Source: Yersinia alsatica (lineage in GTDB: Bacteria; Pseudomonadota; Gammaproteobacteria; Enterobacterales; Enterobacteriaceae). From it: a stretch of 64,000 bases of DNA. The first letter of the stretch is position 1. Each line of letters starts with the position of its first letter. The translations under genes were made by a program, and so were the position numbers. The stretch lies in assembly GCF_902170305.1 (NCBI RefSeq), contig NZ_CABHWW010000008.1, forward strand, positions 124,001-188,000, written 5' to 3'. The notes below the pieces were generated by a model. That model was not told the origin of the DNA and searched no databases. It was given only the letters and a program-made list of their open reading frames with translations. Below are positions 8,148 through 16,677 of this stretch, in pieces.

Positions 8148-9277
8148 CGGTATTGCTACGAGCCAGACGTGTTCTTATGGAGCAAGGCTGGCTCGACAAT
8201 CACCAGTTGCATATCGATGGCGACACTATCGTCGCCATCGAGCCAATCCCAACCGGCGTGACGTTGCGTGATGCTGAACTGTTGTGCCCTGCCTACATTG
8301 ATATTCATGTCCACGGTGGCGACGGTGTTGATGTGATGGATGACGATCCCCACGCGCTGGGCAGGTTAGCATTACATAAAGCGCGTGAGGGGGTGGGCGG
8401 ATGGCTGCCGACCACTGTAACCGCCCCACTGGAAGAAATAGCGCGCGCACTGCAACGTATCGCTCAGCACTGCCATCAAGGAGGGAAAGGGGCCACCGTG
8501 CTGGGAAGCTATCTTGAAGGCCCCTATTTCACGCCACAGAATAAAGGGGCACACCCACCAGAACTGTTCCGCGAACTGGATGTTACCGAGCTCGATAGAT
8601 TGATTCAGATTTCGCGGAATACATTGCGTGTGGTGGCGTTGGCACCTGAAAAACCCGGTGCGCTAGCGGCCATTAAACATCTGAAAAGCCGCGGGGTAAA
8701 GGTCATGCTCGGCCACAGCGCGGCGAGTTATGAAGAAACATGCCGTGCTTTTGATGCTGGGGCTGATGGGCTAGTTCACTGCTTTAATGGCATGACCGGC
8801 CTGCATCATCGTAACCCCGGCATGGTTGGTGCGGGGTTAACTGACCCGCGCGCCTGGCTTGAGTTGATTGCCGATGGTCACCATGTGCATCCTGCCGTAA
8901 TGAGCCTTTGCTGTGGTTGCGCCAAGCCGCGAATATTATTGATAACTGATGCGATGAGTGCGGCAGGGATGCCAGATGGTGACTATTCGATTTGTGGTCA
9001 CCCGGTAACAATGCAGCAGGGGGTTGTCCGCACGGCTAGTGGAGGCTTGGCTGGAAGTACGCTTTCGCTGGATGCCGCAGTGCGAAATCTGGTTAATGAC
9101 GTGGGTATACCGGCGGCGGATGCTATCCATATGGCCTCACTGCATCCCGCCCGCATGCTGGGGCTTGAACAAACCTATGGCTCACTGTCAGTGAATAAAC
9201 GCGCCAATATCATTGCGCTTGATTCCCAACTCAAACTGCAAACTATTTGGATTGATGGCTTGCCGGTTCTCCTGTAG
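8144..9277 (+). CDS. agaA: N-acetylgalactosamine-6-phosphate deacetylase
   Basis: The enzyme removes acetate from GalNAc-6-phosphate, made by the PTS, to give galactosamine-6-phosphate. The 377-residue protein belongs to the NagA branch of the amidohydrolase superfamily. Visible metal and catalytic residues are His55 and His57 (IHVHGGDG), Glu125 (YLEGPYF), His191 (LGHSA), His212 (VHCFNGM) and Asp269 (ITDAMS). It is paralogous to NagA, and the GalNAc assignment comes from its place as the last gene of kbaZ-agaVWEFA. It starts within the end of agaF (ATGA overlap). A terminator-like hairpin follows. Confidence 0.92.
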   Translation: MTVLLRARRVLMEQGWLDNHQLHIDGDTIVAIEPIPTGVTLRDAELLCPAYIDIHVHGGDGVDVMDDDPHALGRLALHKAREGVGGWLPTTVTAPLEEIARALQRIAQHCHQGGKGATVLGSYLEGPYFTPQNKGAHPPELFRELDVTELDRLIQISRNTLRVVALAPEKPGALAAIKHLKSRGVKVMLGHSAASYEETCRAFDAGADGLVHCFNGMTGLHHRNPGMVGAGLTDPRAWLELIADGHHVHPAVMSLCCGCAKPRILLITDAMSAAGMPDGDYSICGHPVTMQQGVVRTASGGLAGSTLSLDAAVRNLVNDVGIPAADAIHMASLHPARMLGLEQTYGSLSVNKRANIIALDSQLKLQTIWIDGLPVLL

Positions 9278-9299
9278 CCCTTTCATTACGTATCACATT

Positions 9300-9341
9300 G
9301 GTTTGTGGCTCGCACTGTCACAAACCTTTCTTTTCCTTTCG
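9300..9341 (+). terminator. Terminator of the kbaZ-agaVWEFA operon
   Basis: Arms GGTTTGTG and CACAAACC (8 bp, 11-base loop) are followed by TTTCTTTTCCTTT. It lies 23 bases after agaA. Its T-rich tail runs into a pyrimidine-rich stretch that partly resembles an AgaR box. Confidence 0.65.
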
Positions 9342-9424
9342 CACTTTTCGCATCAATCTACTATAAAAAACAATATTCATATATAAATCAACAGCATTTA
9401 AGAGATTTACTGCTTTTCACATCA

Positions 9425-9448
9425 CGTTTTTCGTTTTATTTCTTTTCT
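9425..9448 (+). promoter_or_regulatory. AgaR operator-like sequence (box 5)
   Basis: The core TTTCGTTTTATTTCTTTTCT is close to the AgaR consensus over 20 bases, although the four flanking 5' bases do not fit. It lies about 135 bases upstream of agaS. Confidence 0.6.
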
Positions 9449-9454
9449 TCTGTT

Positions 9455-9478
9455 GACCTTTCGTTTTCTTTTCTATAG
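9455..9478 (+). promoter_or_regulatory. AgaR operator-like sequence (box 6)
   Basis: The core TTTCGTTTTCTTTTCTATAG follows box 5 in tandem. It contains a possible -10 element (TATAGAT) at its end, so repressor binding here would block RNA polymerase. Confidence 0.6.
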
Positions 9479-9502
9479 ATTCTCATTTAAACACAGAGCG
9501 GG

Positions 9503-9526
9503 TTAAATGAAACAAAACGAAAGATT
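9503..9526 (-). promoter_or_regulatory. AgaR operator-like sequence (box 7, inverted)
   Basis: On the minus strand AATCTTTCGTTTTGTTTC matches the AgaR consensus at about 21 of 24 positions. It sits 54 bases before agaS, opposite in direction to boxes 5 and 6. Boxes 5-7 mirror the arrangement of boxes 2-4 upstream of kbaZ. Confidence 0.7.
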
Positions 9527-9580
9527 ACCATGTGCTGCTTTGTGCTGACCCTTTGAATATGCACTGCTAAGGACTGAGTT

Positions 9581-10735
9581 ATGAACGAAACCCATTCTGC
9601 CCGTATTTCCAACACCTCGACCTGGACTGAAAAAGAGATTCGCCAACAACCTGAGTGCTGGATCCGATCCCTGAAAAATATTGAAAGCTTACGTCATGAT
9701 ATCGATGCCTTCCTTGCGCCACTGCTGCAAAAACCTGATTTACAGATTGTCCTGACCGGTGCGGGAACCTCAGCGTTTATCGGTGATATTATTGCGCCAT
9801 GGCTATCACGCCATACTGAGAAAAATTTTGTCGCCGTGCCGACAACCGACCTCGTCACCAACCCGGTTGACTATCTGTCTACCGAGCAGCCCACACTGCT
9901 TATCTCCTTTGCGCGCTCAGGTAACAGCCCTGAAAGTGTGGCCGCCGTGGATTTAGCCAACCAATTAGTCAAACAGTGTCATCATCTGGTCATCACCTGC
10001 AATGAAGCCGGCAGCCTGTATCAAAATGCAGCGAAAAGCGACAATGCACTGGCGCTGCTGATGCCAGCAGAAACCCATGACCGCGGCTTCGCCATGACCA
10101 GCAGCATCACTACCATGATGGCAAGCTGCCTGGCAGTTTTTGCTCCTGAGGTTATCAGCAGCACTCGCTTCCAAGATGTTGCCACCCGCTGTCAGCAGAT
10201 CATTACCGCACAAGGTAACCTGAGTGAAGCCGTGTTTGGCGACCTGCCGTTCAAACGAATTGTTTACCTCGGTAGCGGTGGATTACAAGGTGTGGCGCGG
10301 GAATCGGCACTGAAAGTATTAGAGCTCACTGCCGGTAAATTGGTCGCGTTTTATGACTCTCCTACCGGCTTCCGCCACGGGCCAAAGTCACTGGTCAATG
10401 GCGAAACACTGGTGGTGGTTTTTGTTTCCAGTCACCCTTACACCCGCCAATACGATCTCGACTTGTTGGCTGAGTTGCACCGCGACCAACAAGCCATGCG
10501 TGTCGTGGCGATCTCTGCCACCACCAGCCCAGAAATCGAAGCCGGGCCCTCTATTCAGCTACCGGCTTCCCGCGACTTTATTGATATCGAACAGGCCTTC
10601 TGCTTCCTGATGTACGCGCAAATTTTTGCCCTGACCGAATCCATCAAAGCAGGTATTACTCCGGATACCCCTTCCGCCAGCGGGACAGTTAACCGTGTAG
10701 TGAAAGGCGTGGTTATTCACCCGTGGAAAGGCTGA
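9581..10735 (+). CDS. agaS: Galactosamine-6-phosphate deaminase/isomerase AgaS
   Basis: AgaS converts galactosamine-6-phosphate to tagatose-6-phosphate plus ammonia, following genetic work in E. coli that assigned this step to AgaS rather than AgaI. The 384-residue protein has two SIS (sugar isomerase) domains. The first contains LTGAGTSAFIGDI and FARSGNSPESVAA, which are phosphosugar-binding loops, and the second contains YLGSGGLQGVARESALKVLE and SPTGFRHGPKSLV. The last two segments are also seen in GlmS-type isomerase domains. It leads the agaS-kbaY unit, downstream of three AgaR-like boxes. No agaI homologue is seen in the window, so AgaS should carry the step here. Confidence 0.92.
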   Translation: MNETHSARISNTSTWTEKEIRQQPECWIRSLKNIESLRHDIDAFLAPLLQKPDLQIVLTGAGTSAFIGDIIAPWLSRHTEKNFVAVPTTDLVTNPVDYLSTEQPTLLISFARSGNSPESVAAVDLANQLVKQCHHLVITCNEAGSLYQNAAKSDNALALLMPAETHDRGFAMTSSITTMMASCLAVFAPEVISSTRFQDVATRCQQIITAQGNLSEAVFGDLPFKRIVYLGSGGLQGVARESALKVLELTAGKLVAFYDSPTGFRHGPKSLVNGETLVVVFVSSHPYTRQYDLDLLAELHRDQQAMRVVAISATTSPEIEAGPSIQLPASRDFIDIEQAFCFLMYAQIFALTESIKAGITPDTPSASGTVNRVVKGVVIHPWKG

Positions 10736-11626
<891 letters not shown>

Positions 11627-11644
11627 ATAGGTTGTGCTTAGCAT

Positions 11645-11668
11645 GTTGCCCGGTGACTGCCGGGTAAC
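11645..11668 (+). terminator. Possible terminator hairpin after kbaY
   Basis: Arms GTTGCCCGG and CCGGGTAAC (9 bp with one G-U pair, 6-base loop) begin 18 bases after the kbaY stop. No T-run follows, so it may only slow or partly stop transcription into the glycosidase gene. Confidence 0.4.
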
Positions 11669-11790
11669 GCTACCAACTCAACACTGATTCGATTAGAAAC
11701 ACTTTTTAATTTAATGCCCTATCCGATTCAAAGCACTAGCTGAAAAACTGCCAACACCTTTTCTGGACCTCAAATAACAAGGACATCCGC

Positions 11791-13689
11791 ATGAAGAAAA
11801 TCATACCGAGTTCGCTCTTATTGTTACTGGTGAGCAACGGCGCTTTTGCTGCCGAATACCTCTTGAATAACGATAAACTGTCCCTCTCATTTGATGATAA
11901 AAATTCAGCTGTCGTGGTGAAAGATAAACTTTCAGACCACAAACTTGCTCCAGTGGAGCTGTTTTTCCTCACCCTCCCCAATGAAGACGTTATCCACGCC
12001 GCCGACTTCAAAATTAAAAATGTCACTCAGAAAGATGATGCTATTCACATCGATTACGAGCATAAAGACTTCGATGTCAGCGTGGTACTCAATGTATTAA
12101 AAGGGAAATATGCCAGCATCGACTATACGATTAAGGCAAAAGGTAAGGCGCGTGAGGTGGCCAAAATCACTTTCTTCCCAACCAAAGGTCAATCCCAAGC
12201 CCCTTACGTTGATGGCGCAATTAATAGCTCGCCGATTATCGCCGATAGCTTCTTTATCTTGCCGGAAAAACCTATCGTCAATACCTATGCGTATGAAACT
12301 ACAACCAATCTGAATGTAGAATTAAAAACGCCGATTGAAACTGATGCGCCCGTTACTTTCACCACCTATTTCGGCACCTTTGAAGAAAATAACCAGTTGC
12401 GCCGCAGCTTTAACCAATTTATCAATGCGATGCGCCCTCGCCCTTATCAGCAGTATCTTCACTACAACAGTTGGATGGATATCGGCTTCTTCACCACGTA
12501 TACCGAACAAGAAGTGCTCGACCGGATGGACACTTACGCCGATGAACTGATTAAAAAGCGTGGCGTCCAGTTGGACGGTTTTCTACTGGATGATGGCTGG
12601 GATGACCGCACCGGCAAATGGCTTTTTGGCCCAGCGTTCAGTAAGGGATTTGGGGTGGTGAAAGAAAAAGCCGACAGCCTGAATACCTCGGTGGGCTTGT
12701 GGTTATCGCCGTGGGGTGGATATAACAAGCCGCGCGATATTCGTGTTTCTCACGCCAAAGAGAATGGCTTCGAAACCGTAGATGGGAAATTCGCTCTCTC
12801 CGGCCCAAATTATTTCCGTAATTTTAATGAGCAGATTATTAAACTCATTAAAAACGAGCATATCACCTCCTTTAAACTGGACGGCATGGGCAACGCCAAC
12901 TCTCATATTAAAGGTAGCCAGTTTGCTTCCGATTTTGACGCCTCCATCGAGCTGATTAAGAACATGCGTGAGGCCAATAAAGATCTGTTTATCAACCTGA
13001 CAACCGGCACCAATGCCAGCCCTTCATGGTTGTTCTACGCCGACTCTATCTGGCGTCAGGGCGATGATATCAACGTCTTTGGTAAAGGCTCGCCAGCGCA
13101 ACAATGGATGACCTATCGTGATGCCGAAACCTATCGTTCTATTGTGCGCAAAGGCCCGCTGTTCCCGATAAACTCGCTGATGTACCACGGTATTGTTAGC
13201 GCCGAAAATGCCTATTTTGGGCTGGAAAAAGTACAAACCGACCACGATTTTGCTGATCAGGTGTGGAGCTACTTTGCGACCGGGACTCAGTTGCAAGAAC
13301 TCTATATCACCCCGTCAATGCTAAACAGCAACAAGTGGGACACACTGGCAGACGCGGCGAAATGGTCCAGGGAAAATAGTGATGTGTTGGTTGATACCCA
13401 CTGGATTGGCGGTGATCCTACCGCACTGGCGGTGTATGGCTGGGCATCATGGAGCAAAGATAAAGCTATCTTTGGCCTACGTAACCCATCAGATAAAGCA
13501 CAAAGTTACTATTTAGACCTGACCAAAGACTTTGAAATCCCGAGTGGTGAAGCTACCCGTTTCACCCTCAAAACGGTGTACGGTACCAACACAAGTCTTG
13601 CCAAAGACTATAGCAAACCGGTGATTATCACCTTGAAACCACTGGAAACGCTGGTCATCGAAGCCACACCAGTGGCTAGCATCAAATAA
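11791..13689 (+). CDS. Exported GH36-type alpha-galactosidase or alpha-N-acetylgalactosaminidase
   Basis: The 632-residue protein begins with a clear signal peptide (MKKIIPSSLLLLLVSNGAFA, cleavage predicted after AFA), so it acts in the periplasm or outside. The catalytic barrel resembles glycoside hydrolase family 36. GFLLDDGWDDRTGKW lies near residues 255-269. SFKLDGMGNANS near residue 355 contains the K-x-D nucleophile motif, and SIWRQGDDINVFG near 420 supplies the R-x-x-D acid/base motif. An N-terminal beta-sandwich and a C-terminal beta domain flank the barrel. It follows kbaY by 164 bases on the same strand. Release of terminal alpha-linked galactose or GalNAc from host glycans would feed the aga pathway, but which sugar it prefers is inference. 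No AgaR-box-like sequence is seen directly upstream. Confidence 0.8.
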   Translation: MKKIIPSSLLLLLVSNGAFAAEYLLNNDKLSLSFDDKNSAVVVKDKLSDHKLAPVELFFLTLPNEDVIHAADFKIKNVTQKDDAIHIDYEHKDFDVSVVLNVLKGKYASIDYTIKAKGKAREVAKITFFPTKGQSQAPYVDGAINSSPIIADSFFILPEKPIVNTYAYETTTNLNVELKTPIETDAPVTFTTYFGTFEENNQLRRSFNQFINAMRPRPYQQYLHYNSWMDIGFFTTYTEQEVLDRMDTYADELIKKRGVQLDGFLLDDGWDDRTGKWLFGPAFSKGFGVVKEKADSLNTSVGLWLSPWGGYNKPRDIRVSHAKENGFETVDGKFALSGPNYFRNFNEQIIKLIKNEHITSFKLDGMGNANSHIKGSQFASDFDASIELIKNMREANKDLFINLTTGTNASPSWLFYADSIWRQGDDINVFGKGSPAQQWMTYRDAETYRSIVRKGPLFPINSLMYHGIVSAENAYFGLEKVQTDHDFADQVWSYFATGTQLQELYITPSMLNSNKWDTLADAAKWSRENSDVLVDTHWIGGDPTALAVYGWASWSKDKAIFGLRNPSDKAQSYYLDLTKDFEIPSGEATRFTLKTVYGTNTSLAKDYSKPVIITLKPLETLVIEATPVASIK

Positions 13690-13705
13690 TTTGCCTTCCA
13701 CTATC

Positions 13706-13733
13706 AGGCCGGGTGATGATATTTGCCCGGCCT
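13706..13733. terminator. Bidirectional terminator hairpin
   Basis: Perfect 8-bp arms AGGCCGGG and CCCGGCCT surround a 12-base loop, between the convergent glycosidase and LysR genes. It starts 16 bases after the glycosidase stop. Confidence 0.65.
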
Positions 13734-13760
13734 ATCAGCCCGCACTGCAATTTTTACTCT

Positions 13761-14711
13761 TCACTGAAAACGCGACAGTTCATCGAGTGGGAATTGCAGC
13801 GTTTCATCCTGTTTAAACCGCGACAATAGATATTCCACCGTAACCCGCACTCGCGGCGCTATCAGTGCCCGGTGTGGATATTGAATCACCATTTCATAGT
13901 TACCCGGGTCATGTTGACCAAACAGCACTATCTTCAACGCCCCTGACTTCAGATGCTGAAGCGCATGGTGCACCCCGACCTGTGCGATGCCAAGCCCCAA
14001 ACAGGCGGCCTGAGCCTGAGCTTCCGGCGCTGAAATGGTGACCACCGCTGAATCCGGCTCCACCGTGGTAAGACTGCCATCCGTGGCCCGGAATCCCCAA
14101 GGCGCAACGCGCCCGCCCAAAAATCGCCGGGCGACTAAATGATGCTTATCAAGATCTGCTGGGGAGTGAGGAACGCCATGCAGAGCCAGATATTCTGGCG
14201 CGGCAACTAAAATCATATTGAGATGACAAACCGGGCGCGACACCAATGACGAATCCGCGATACGGCCACCACGAATAGCAAGGTCATAACCATCCCGAAC
14301 CAAATCCGTCACTCTGTCATCAAAATCAACTTCCACCGACAGGGCCGGATAGCGCGATCGCAGGCCCGGTAATGCGGGCAATAATTGTTCGCGGCCAAAT
14401 GCCGCACTGGTTGAAATTCGCACATGCCCGCTAGTCTCCATCTTGCGTGCGACCACCATATCCGCAGCCGTATCTAGCGCCTCAATAGCAATACGGGCCT
14501 GTTTCAGGAAGACACTGCCCTCCTCAGTCAAACTTAGCTTTCTTGTTGTTCTATTCATCAGACGTATACCGAGAGCCTGTTCAAGGCTGGCGATATTTTT
14601 ACTGACGGCAGCAGCACTGATGCCCTGAATACGGGCCGCGGCAGTAAAACTGCCAGAATCAGCGGCCTCAACAAAAGACAAAATGGCCCGCACCCGCTGT
14701 GATAATTCCAT
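13761..14711 (-). CDS. LysR-family transcriptional regulator
   Basis: A 316-residue LysR regulator. The winged helix is at residues 1-60 (AILSFVEAADSGSFTAAAR, then ALGIRLMNRTTRKLSLTEEG), and the effector-binding domain follows from about residue 90. I chose the ATG at 14711 because AGGAAGG precedes it at good spacing. An in-frame codon seven residues upstream (14732) lacks such a site. The gene is divergent from a flavodoxin-fold NAD(P)H oxidoreductase across 162 bases, the classic layout in which a LysR protein controls its neighbour. The RTTRKLSLTEEG style places it in the large group related to AaeR/DmlR. The effector cannot be read from sequence; quinones or related stress compounds are a guess from context. 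Confidence 0.85.
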   Translation of the reverse strand: MELSQRVRAILSFVEAADSGSFTAAARIQGISAAAVSKNIASLEQALGIRLMNRTTRKLSLTEEGSVFLKQARIAIEALDTAADMVVARKMETSGHVRISTSAAFGREQLLPALPGLRSRYPALSVEVDFDDRVTDLVRDGYDLAIRGGRIADSSLVSRPVCHLNMILVAAPEYLALHGVPHSPADLDKHHLVARRFLGGRVAPWGFRATDGSLTTVEPDSAVVTISAPEAQAQAACLGLGIAQVGVHHALQHLKSGALKIVLFGQHDPGNYEMVIQYPHRALIAPRVRVTVEYLLSRFKQDETLQFPLDELSRFQ

Positions 14712-14873
14712 ATCCCTTCCTCGCGAAATCAATATTTCCGACAGCTCCCCATCAATTATTAACCTCAGGTTGAATATGATTCAACCATAGCTGCCATTAA
14801 AGTTATCAATAAACCGCGTCATACTCTCCGCCATCAAGGGTGAGCAGTAAAAAATGAATAAAGGAAATAGAGA

Positions 14874-15401
14874 ATGAAAAGCTTAGTTATTGTTTCGCAT
14901 CCCTATCCAACCCAATCAAAAATAATCAAATCATTGCAGCAGACAGCGGAAGGAATAGAGAACGTCGAGGTACGTAACCTTGAGTCTCTCTATGGCAATA
15001 ACCTGAACGGATCTGATGTCGCCGCAGAGCAGGCAGCTTACGAAGATATTGATCGCATTGTTTTTATCTATCCAACGCACTGGTTCAATATCACTCCTAT
15101 GCTGAAGGCCTATTTAAATGAAGTCTGGACTTACGGCTGGGCTTTCGGCCCGGGTGGCGATGCACTCAAAAATAAACAGATGCTGGTCGTCACCTCAGCG
15201 GGTGCGAGTGAATATACCTATTCTCATGATGGATTGATTCAAAGCACCATGGATGAAGTATTGACACCAATGAAAGCCAGTGCGCTCTATGTTGGGATGA
15301 ATTATATGAAGCCGCTGGTATTTCATGACGTCGCCGGTGCGAATAAGCCACACATCGCGCAGTTCCAACAAAAATTGTTAGCAGCACTTTCAGATAAATA
15401 A
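14874..15401 (+). CDS. Flavodoxin-fold NAD(P)H oxidoreductase (quinone reductase, KefF/MdaB-like)
   Basis: The 175-residue cytoplasmic protein belongs to the flavodoxin-like NAD(P)H dehydrogenase (quinone) family. The N-terminal FMN/FAD phosphate loop is SHPYPTQSKIIKSL (residues 8-21). The substrate face carries FIYPTHWFNITPMLKAYLNE (about residues 64-83), and GWAFGPGGDALKNKQMLVV is the usual third motif. Such enzymes reduce quinones or aromatic electrophiles by two electrons. AAAGGA lies seven bases before the ATG. It is divergent from a LysR regulator and followed by an exported ABM-domain protein and a broken short-chain dehydrogenase, suggesting a small LysR-controlled redox operon. Confidence 0.82.
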   Translation: MKSLVIVSHPYPTQSKIIKSLQQTAEGIENVEVRNLESLYGNNLNGSDVAAEQAAYEDIDRIVFIYPTHWFNITPMLKAYLNEVWTYGWAFGPGGDALKNKQMLVVTSAGASEYTYSHDGLIQSTMDEVLTPMKASALYVGMNYMKPLVFHDVAGANKPHIAQFQQKLLAALSDK

Positions 15402-15488
15402 TTCGTCGTCACGTAGGGCGTGTCAGGGCATCAGGTCTTTCCGCCATGCCCTGGTAGAGTCAAAATCATCAACAAAGGAGGTAACAGT

Positions 15489-16223
15489 ATGAATTTTCTG
15501 ACCAGCATGGCCGCCACTACCCTATTTTCTGTCAGCCTCATGTCAGTGGCTAATGCCGCACCTCTTTTACGGATTTTTGAGCTTGGCATTCAGGATAATC
15601 AGCAACAGGCATTTAATTTGGCCGGTCAGGAGAACCTGACAGCGTCTGTCAGCACCGAACCGGGAGTATTGGCGATGTATGCGGTTAGCCCAGTAGATAA
15701 GCAAAATCTGTCATATTTATTCGAGATTTATCAGGATAAAAATGCTTATGAGGCGCATGTTGCGTCACCTCATTTCAAGGCTTACCAAGCGAAAGCGCCC
15801 AGTTTACTCACCGAGCATAAAAAACTTACCGAAACCGAGGCTCAGTTTTTCGCGGAAAAAGCCGCCCCCGTATGGATAATCAACGGCTCAGATAAACCGG
15901 TAATGCGCTATGCAGAAATCACTCTGAAAAACGGCGTCAATGAACAATTCCGCCAGATTGTGATCGATGAAATGAAAGCGGCAATGGAAAAAGAGGACGG
16001 CGTGTTAGCGATGTATGCCGCCACAGTGAAAGGCCATCCTGAACAGTGGCGTTTTGTGGAAATCTATGCGGATGATGCAGCCTATGAACTTCATCGCCAG
16101 ACCCCGCATTTTCAGCATTACATTCAGGCTACAGCCGACATGTTGCAGGATAAGAAATTGACAGTATTAACCAATCGCAGCTTGGTCAATAAAGGTGGGC
16201 TCTATTTCAACGTTCTTGATTGA
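15489..16223 (+). CDS. Exported protein with two antibiotic-biosynthesis-monooxygenase (ABM) domains
   Basis: The frame is open from 15420, but the ATG at 15489 has an AAAGGAGG ribosome binding site and begins a signal peptide (MNFLTSMAATTLFSVSLMSV..ANA), so this start is preferred. The mature protein of about 220 residues consists of two homologous ferredoxin-like ABM modules. GVLAMYA and FEIYQDKNAYEAHVASPHF appear in the first, and GVLAMYA and VEIYADDAAYELHRQTPHF in the second. ABM folds are found in quinol monooxygenases such as YgiN and in haem-degrading enzymes. No haem ligand can be named here. Its place after a quinone reductase suggests it handles quinols or electrophiles in the periplasm; that is inference. 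Confidence 0.8.
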   Translation: MNFLTSMAATTLFSVSLMSVANAAPLLRIFELGIQDNQQQAFNLAGQENLTASVSTEPGVLAMYAVSPVDKQNLSYLFEIYQDKNAYEAHVASPHFKAYQAKAPSLLTEHKKLTETEAQFFAEKAAPVWIINGSDKPVMRYAEITLKNGVNEQFRQIVIDEMKAAMEKEDGVLAMYAATVKGHPEQWRFVEIYADDAAYELHRQTPHFQHYIQATADMLQDKKLTVLTNRSLVNKGGLYFNVLD

Positions 16224-16267
16224 TATCCCTGTAATGAAAGCAACCTAATAGTGAAGATATAAATAAT

Positions 16268-16475
16268 ATGACTGCCACCAAAACCTGGTTGATTACAGGC
16301 GCGTCGAAAGGCCTTGGCCTGATATTAACGCAACAATTATTAGCCGCCGGACACCGTGTTGCGATTGCGCTTCTTTATCGGGGAAGATGTTTATCAAGCG
16401 GCGAATACCAAGCTTGATTCAGTAAAATGCGATTTAGCAATCCGGCAAGCTGATACACTCTCAATTGGCTTTTAA
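16268..16475 (+). pseudogene. Short-chain dehydrogenase remnant with large internal deletion
   Basis: The 5' part encodes MTATKTWLITGASKGLGLIL followed by TQQLLAAGHRVA, an intact Rossmann start with the TGASKGLG cofactor motif. About 36 codons in, the frame runs into unrelated residues and stops at 16417. In another frame, from 16365 to the stop at 16473, the sequence reads LRFFIGEDVYQAANTKLDS then VKCDLAIRQADTLSIGF. This has the form of the C-terminal tail of a classical SDR (a PLR-L-LG-D..KL..L..D...W...S.S..F pattern). So roughly 200 central codons are missing and the two ends are joined out of frame. It lies 44 bases after the ABM gene on the same strand and was probably the third gene of that operon. 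Confidence 0.8.
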
Positions 16476-16677
16476 CCCTCGGTTGTTGTACAAAAAACCA
16501 TGCAATTGCTGGGTTTCTGTTTTTATGATCCCCTGCAAAAAGGTGCCGAGCTTCTTTTGTTTTTCTCATCCCCCCTCAATTCAGGCAATAACCTTGCTCT
16601 GGCTTTTGACGCTTATCATTCAAATGTTAATATAGGTGGCTGAGGGTGCTTGATATTTTGATGACAAAGGAAACGTT

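Noticed and set aside
9302-9323. TGTGGCTCGCACTGTCACA as a CRP site before agaS
   Set aside because: The half-sites are three bases too far apart; the repeat fits better as the stem of the agaA terminator.
12110-12313. Overlapping frames inside the glycosidase and other long genes
   Set aside because: They are shadows of strongly supported genes and have no ribosome binding sites or recognisable motifs.
15420-15488. Upstream extension of the ABM-domain protein (23 residues)
   Set aside because: The ATG at 15489 has an ideal AAAGGAGG site and starts a signal peptide; the extension would bury it.
16375-16569. Minus-strand frame over the SDR remnant
   Set aside because: The DNA is clearly the remains of a plus-strand SDR, so the antisense frame is a by-product.
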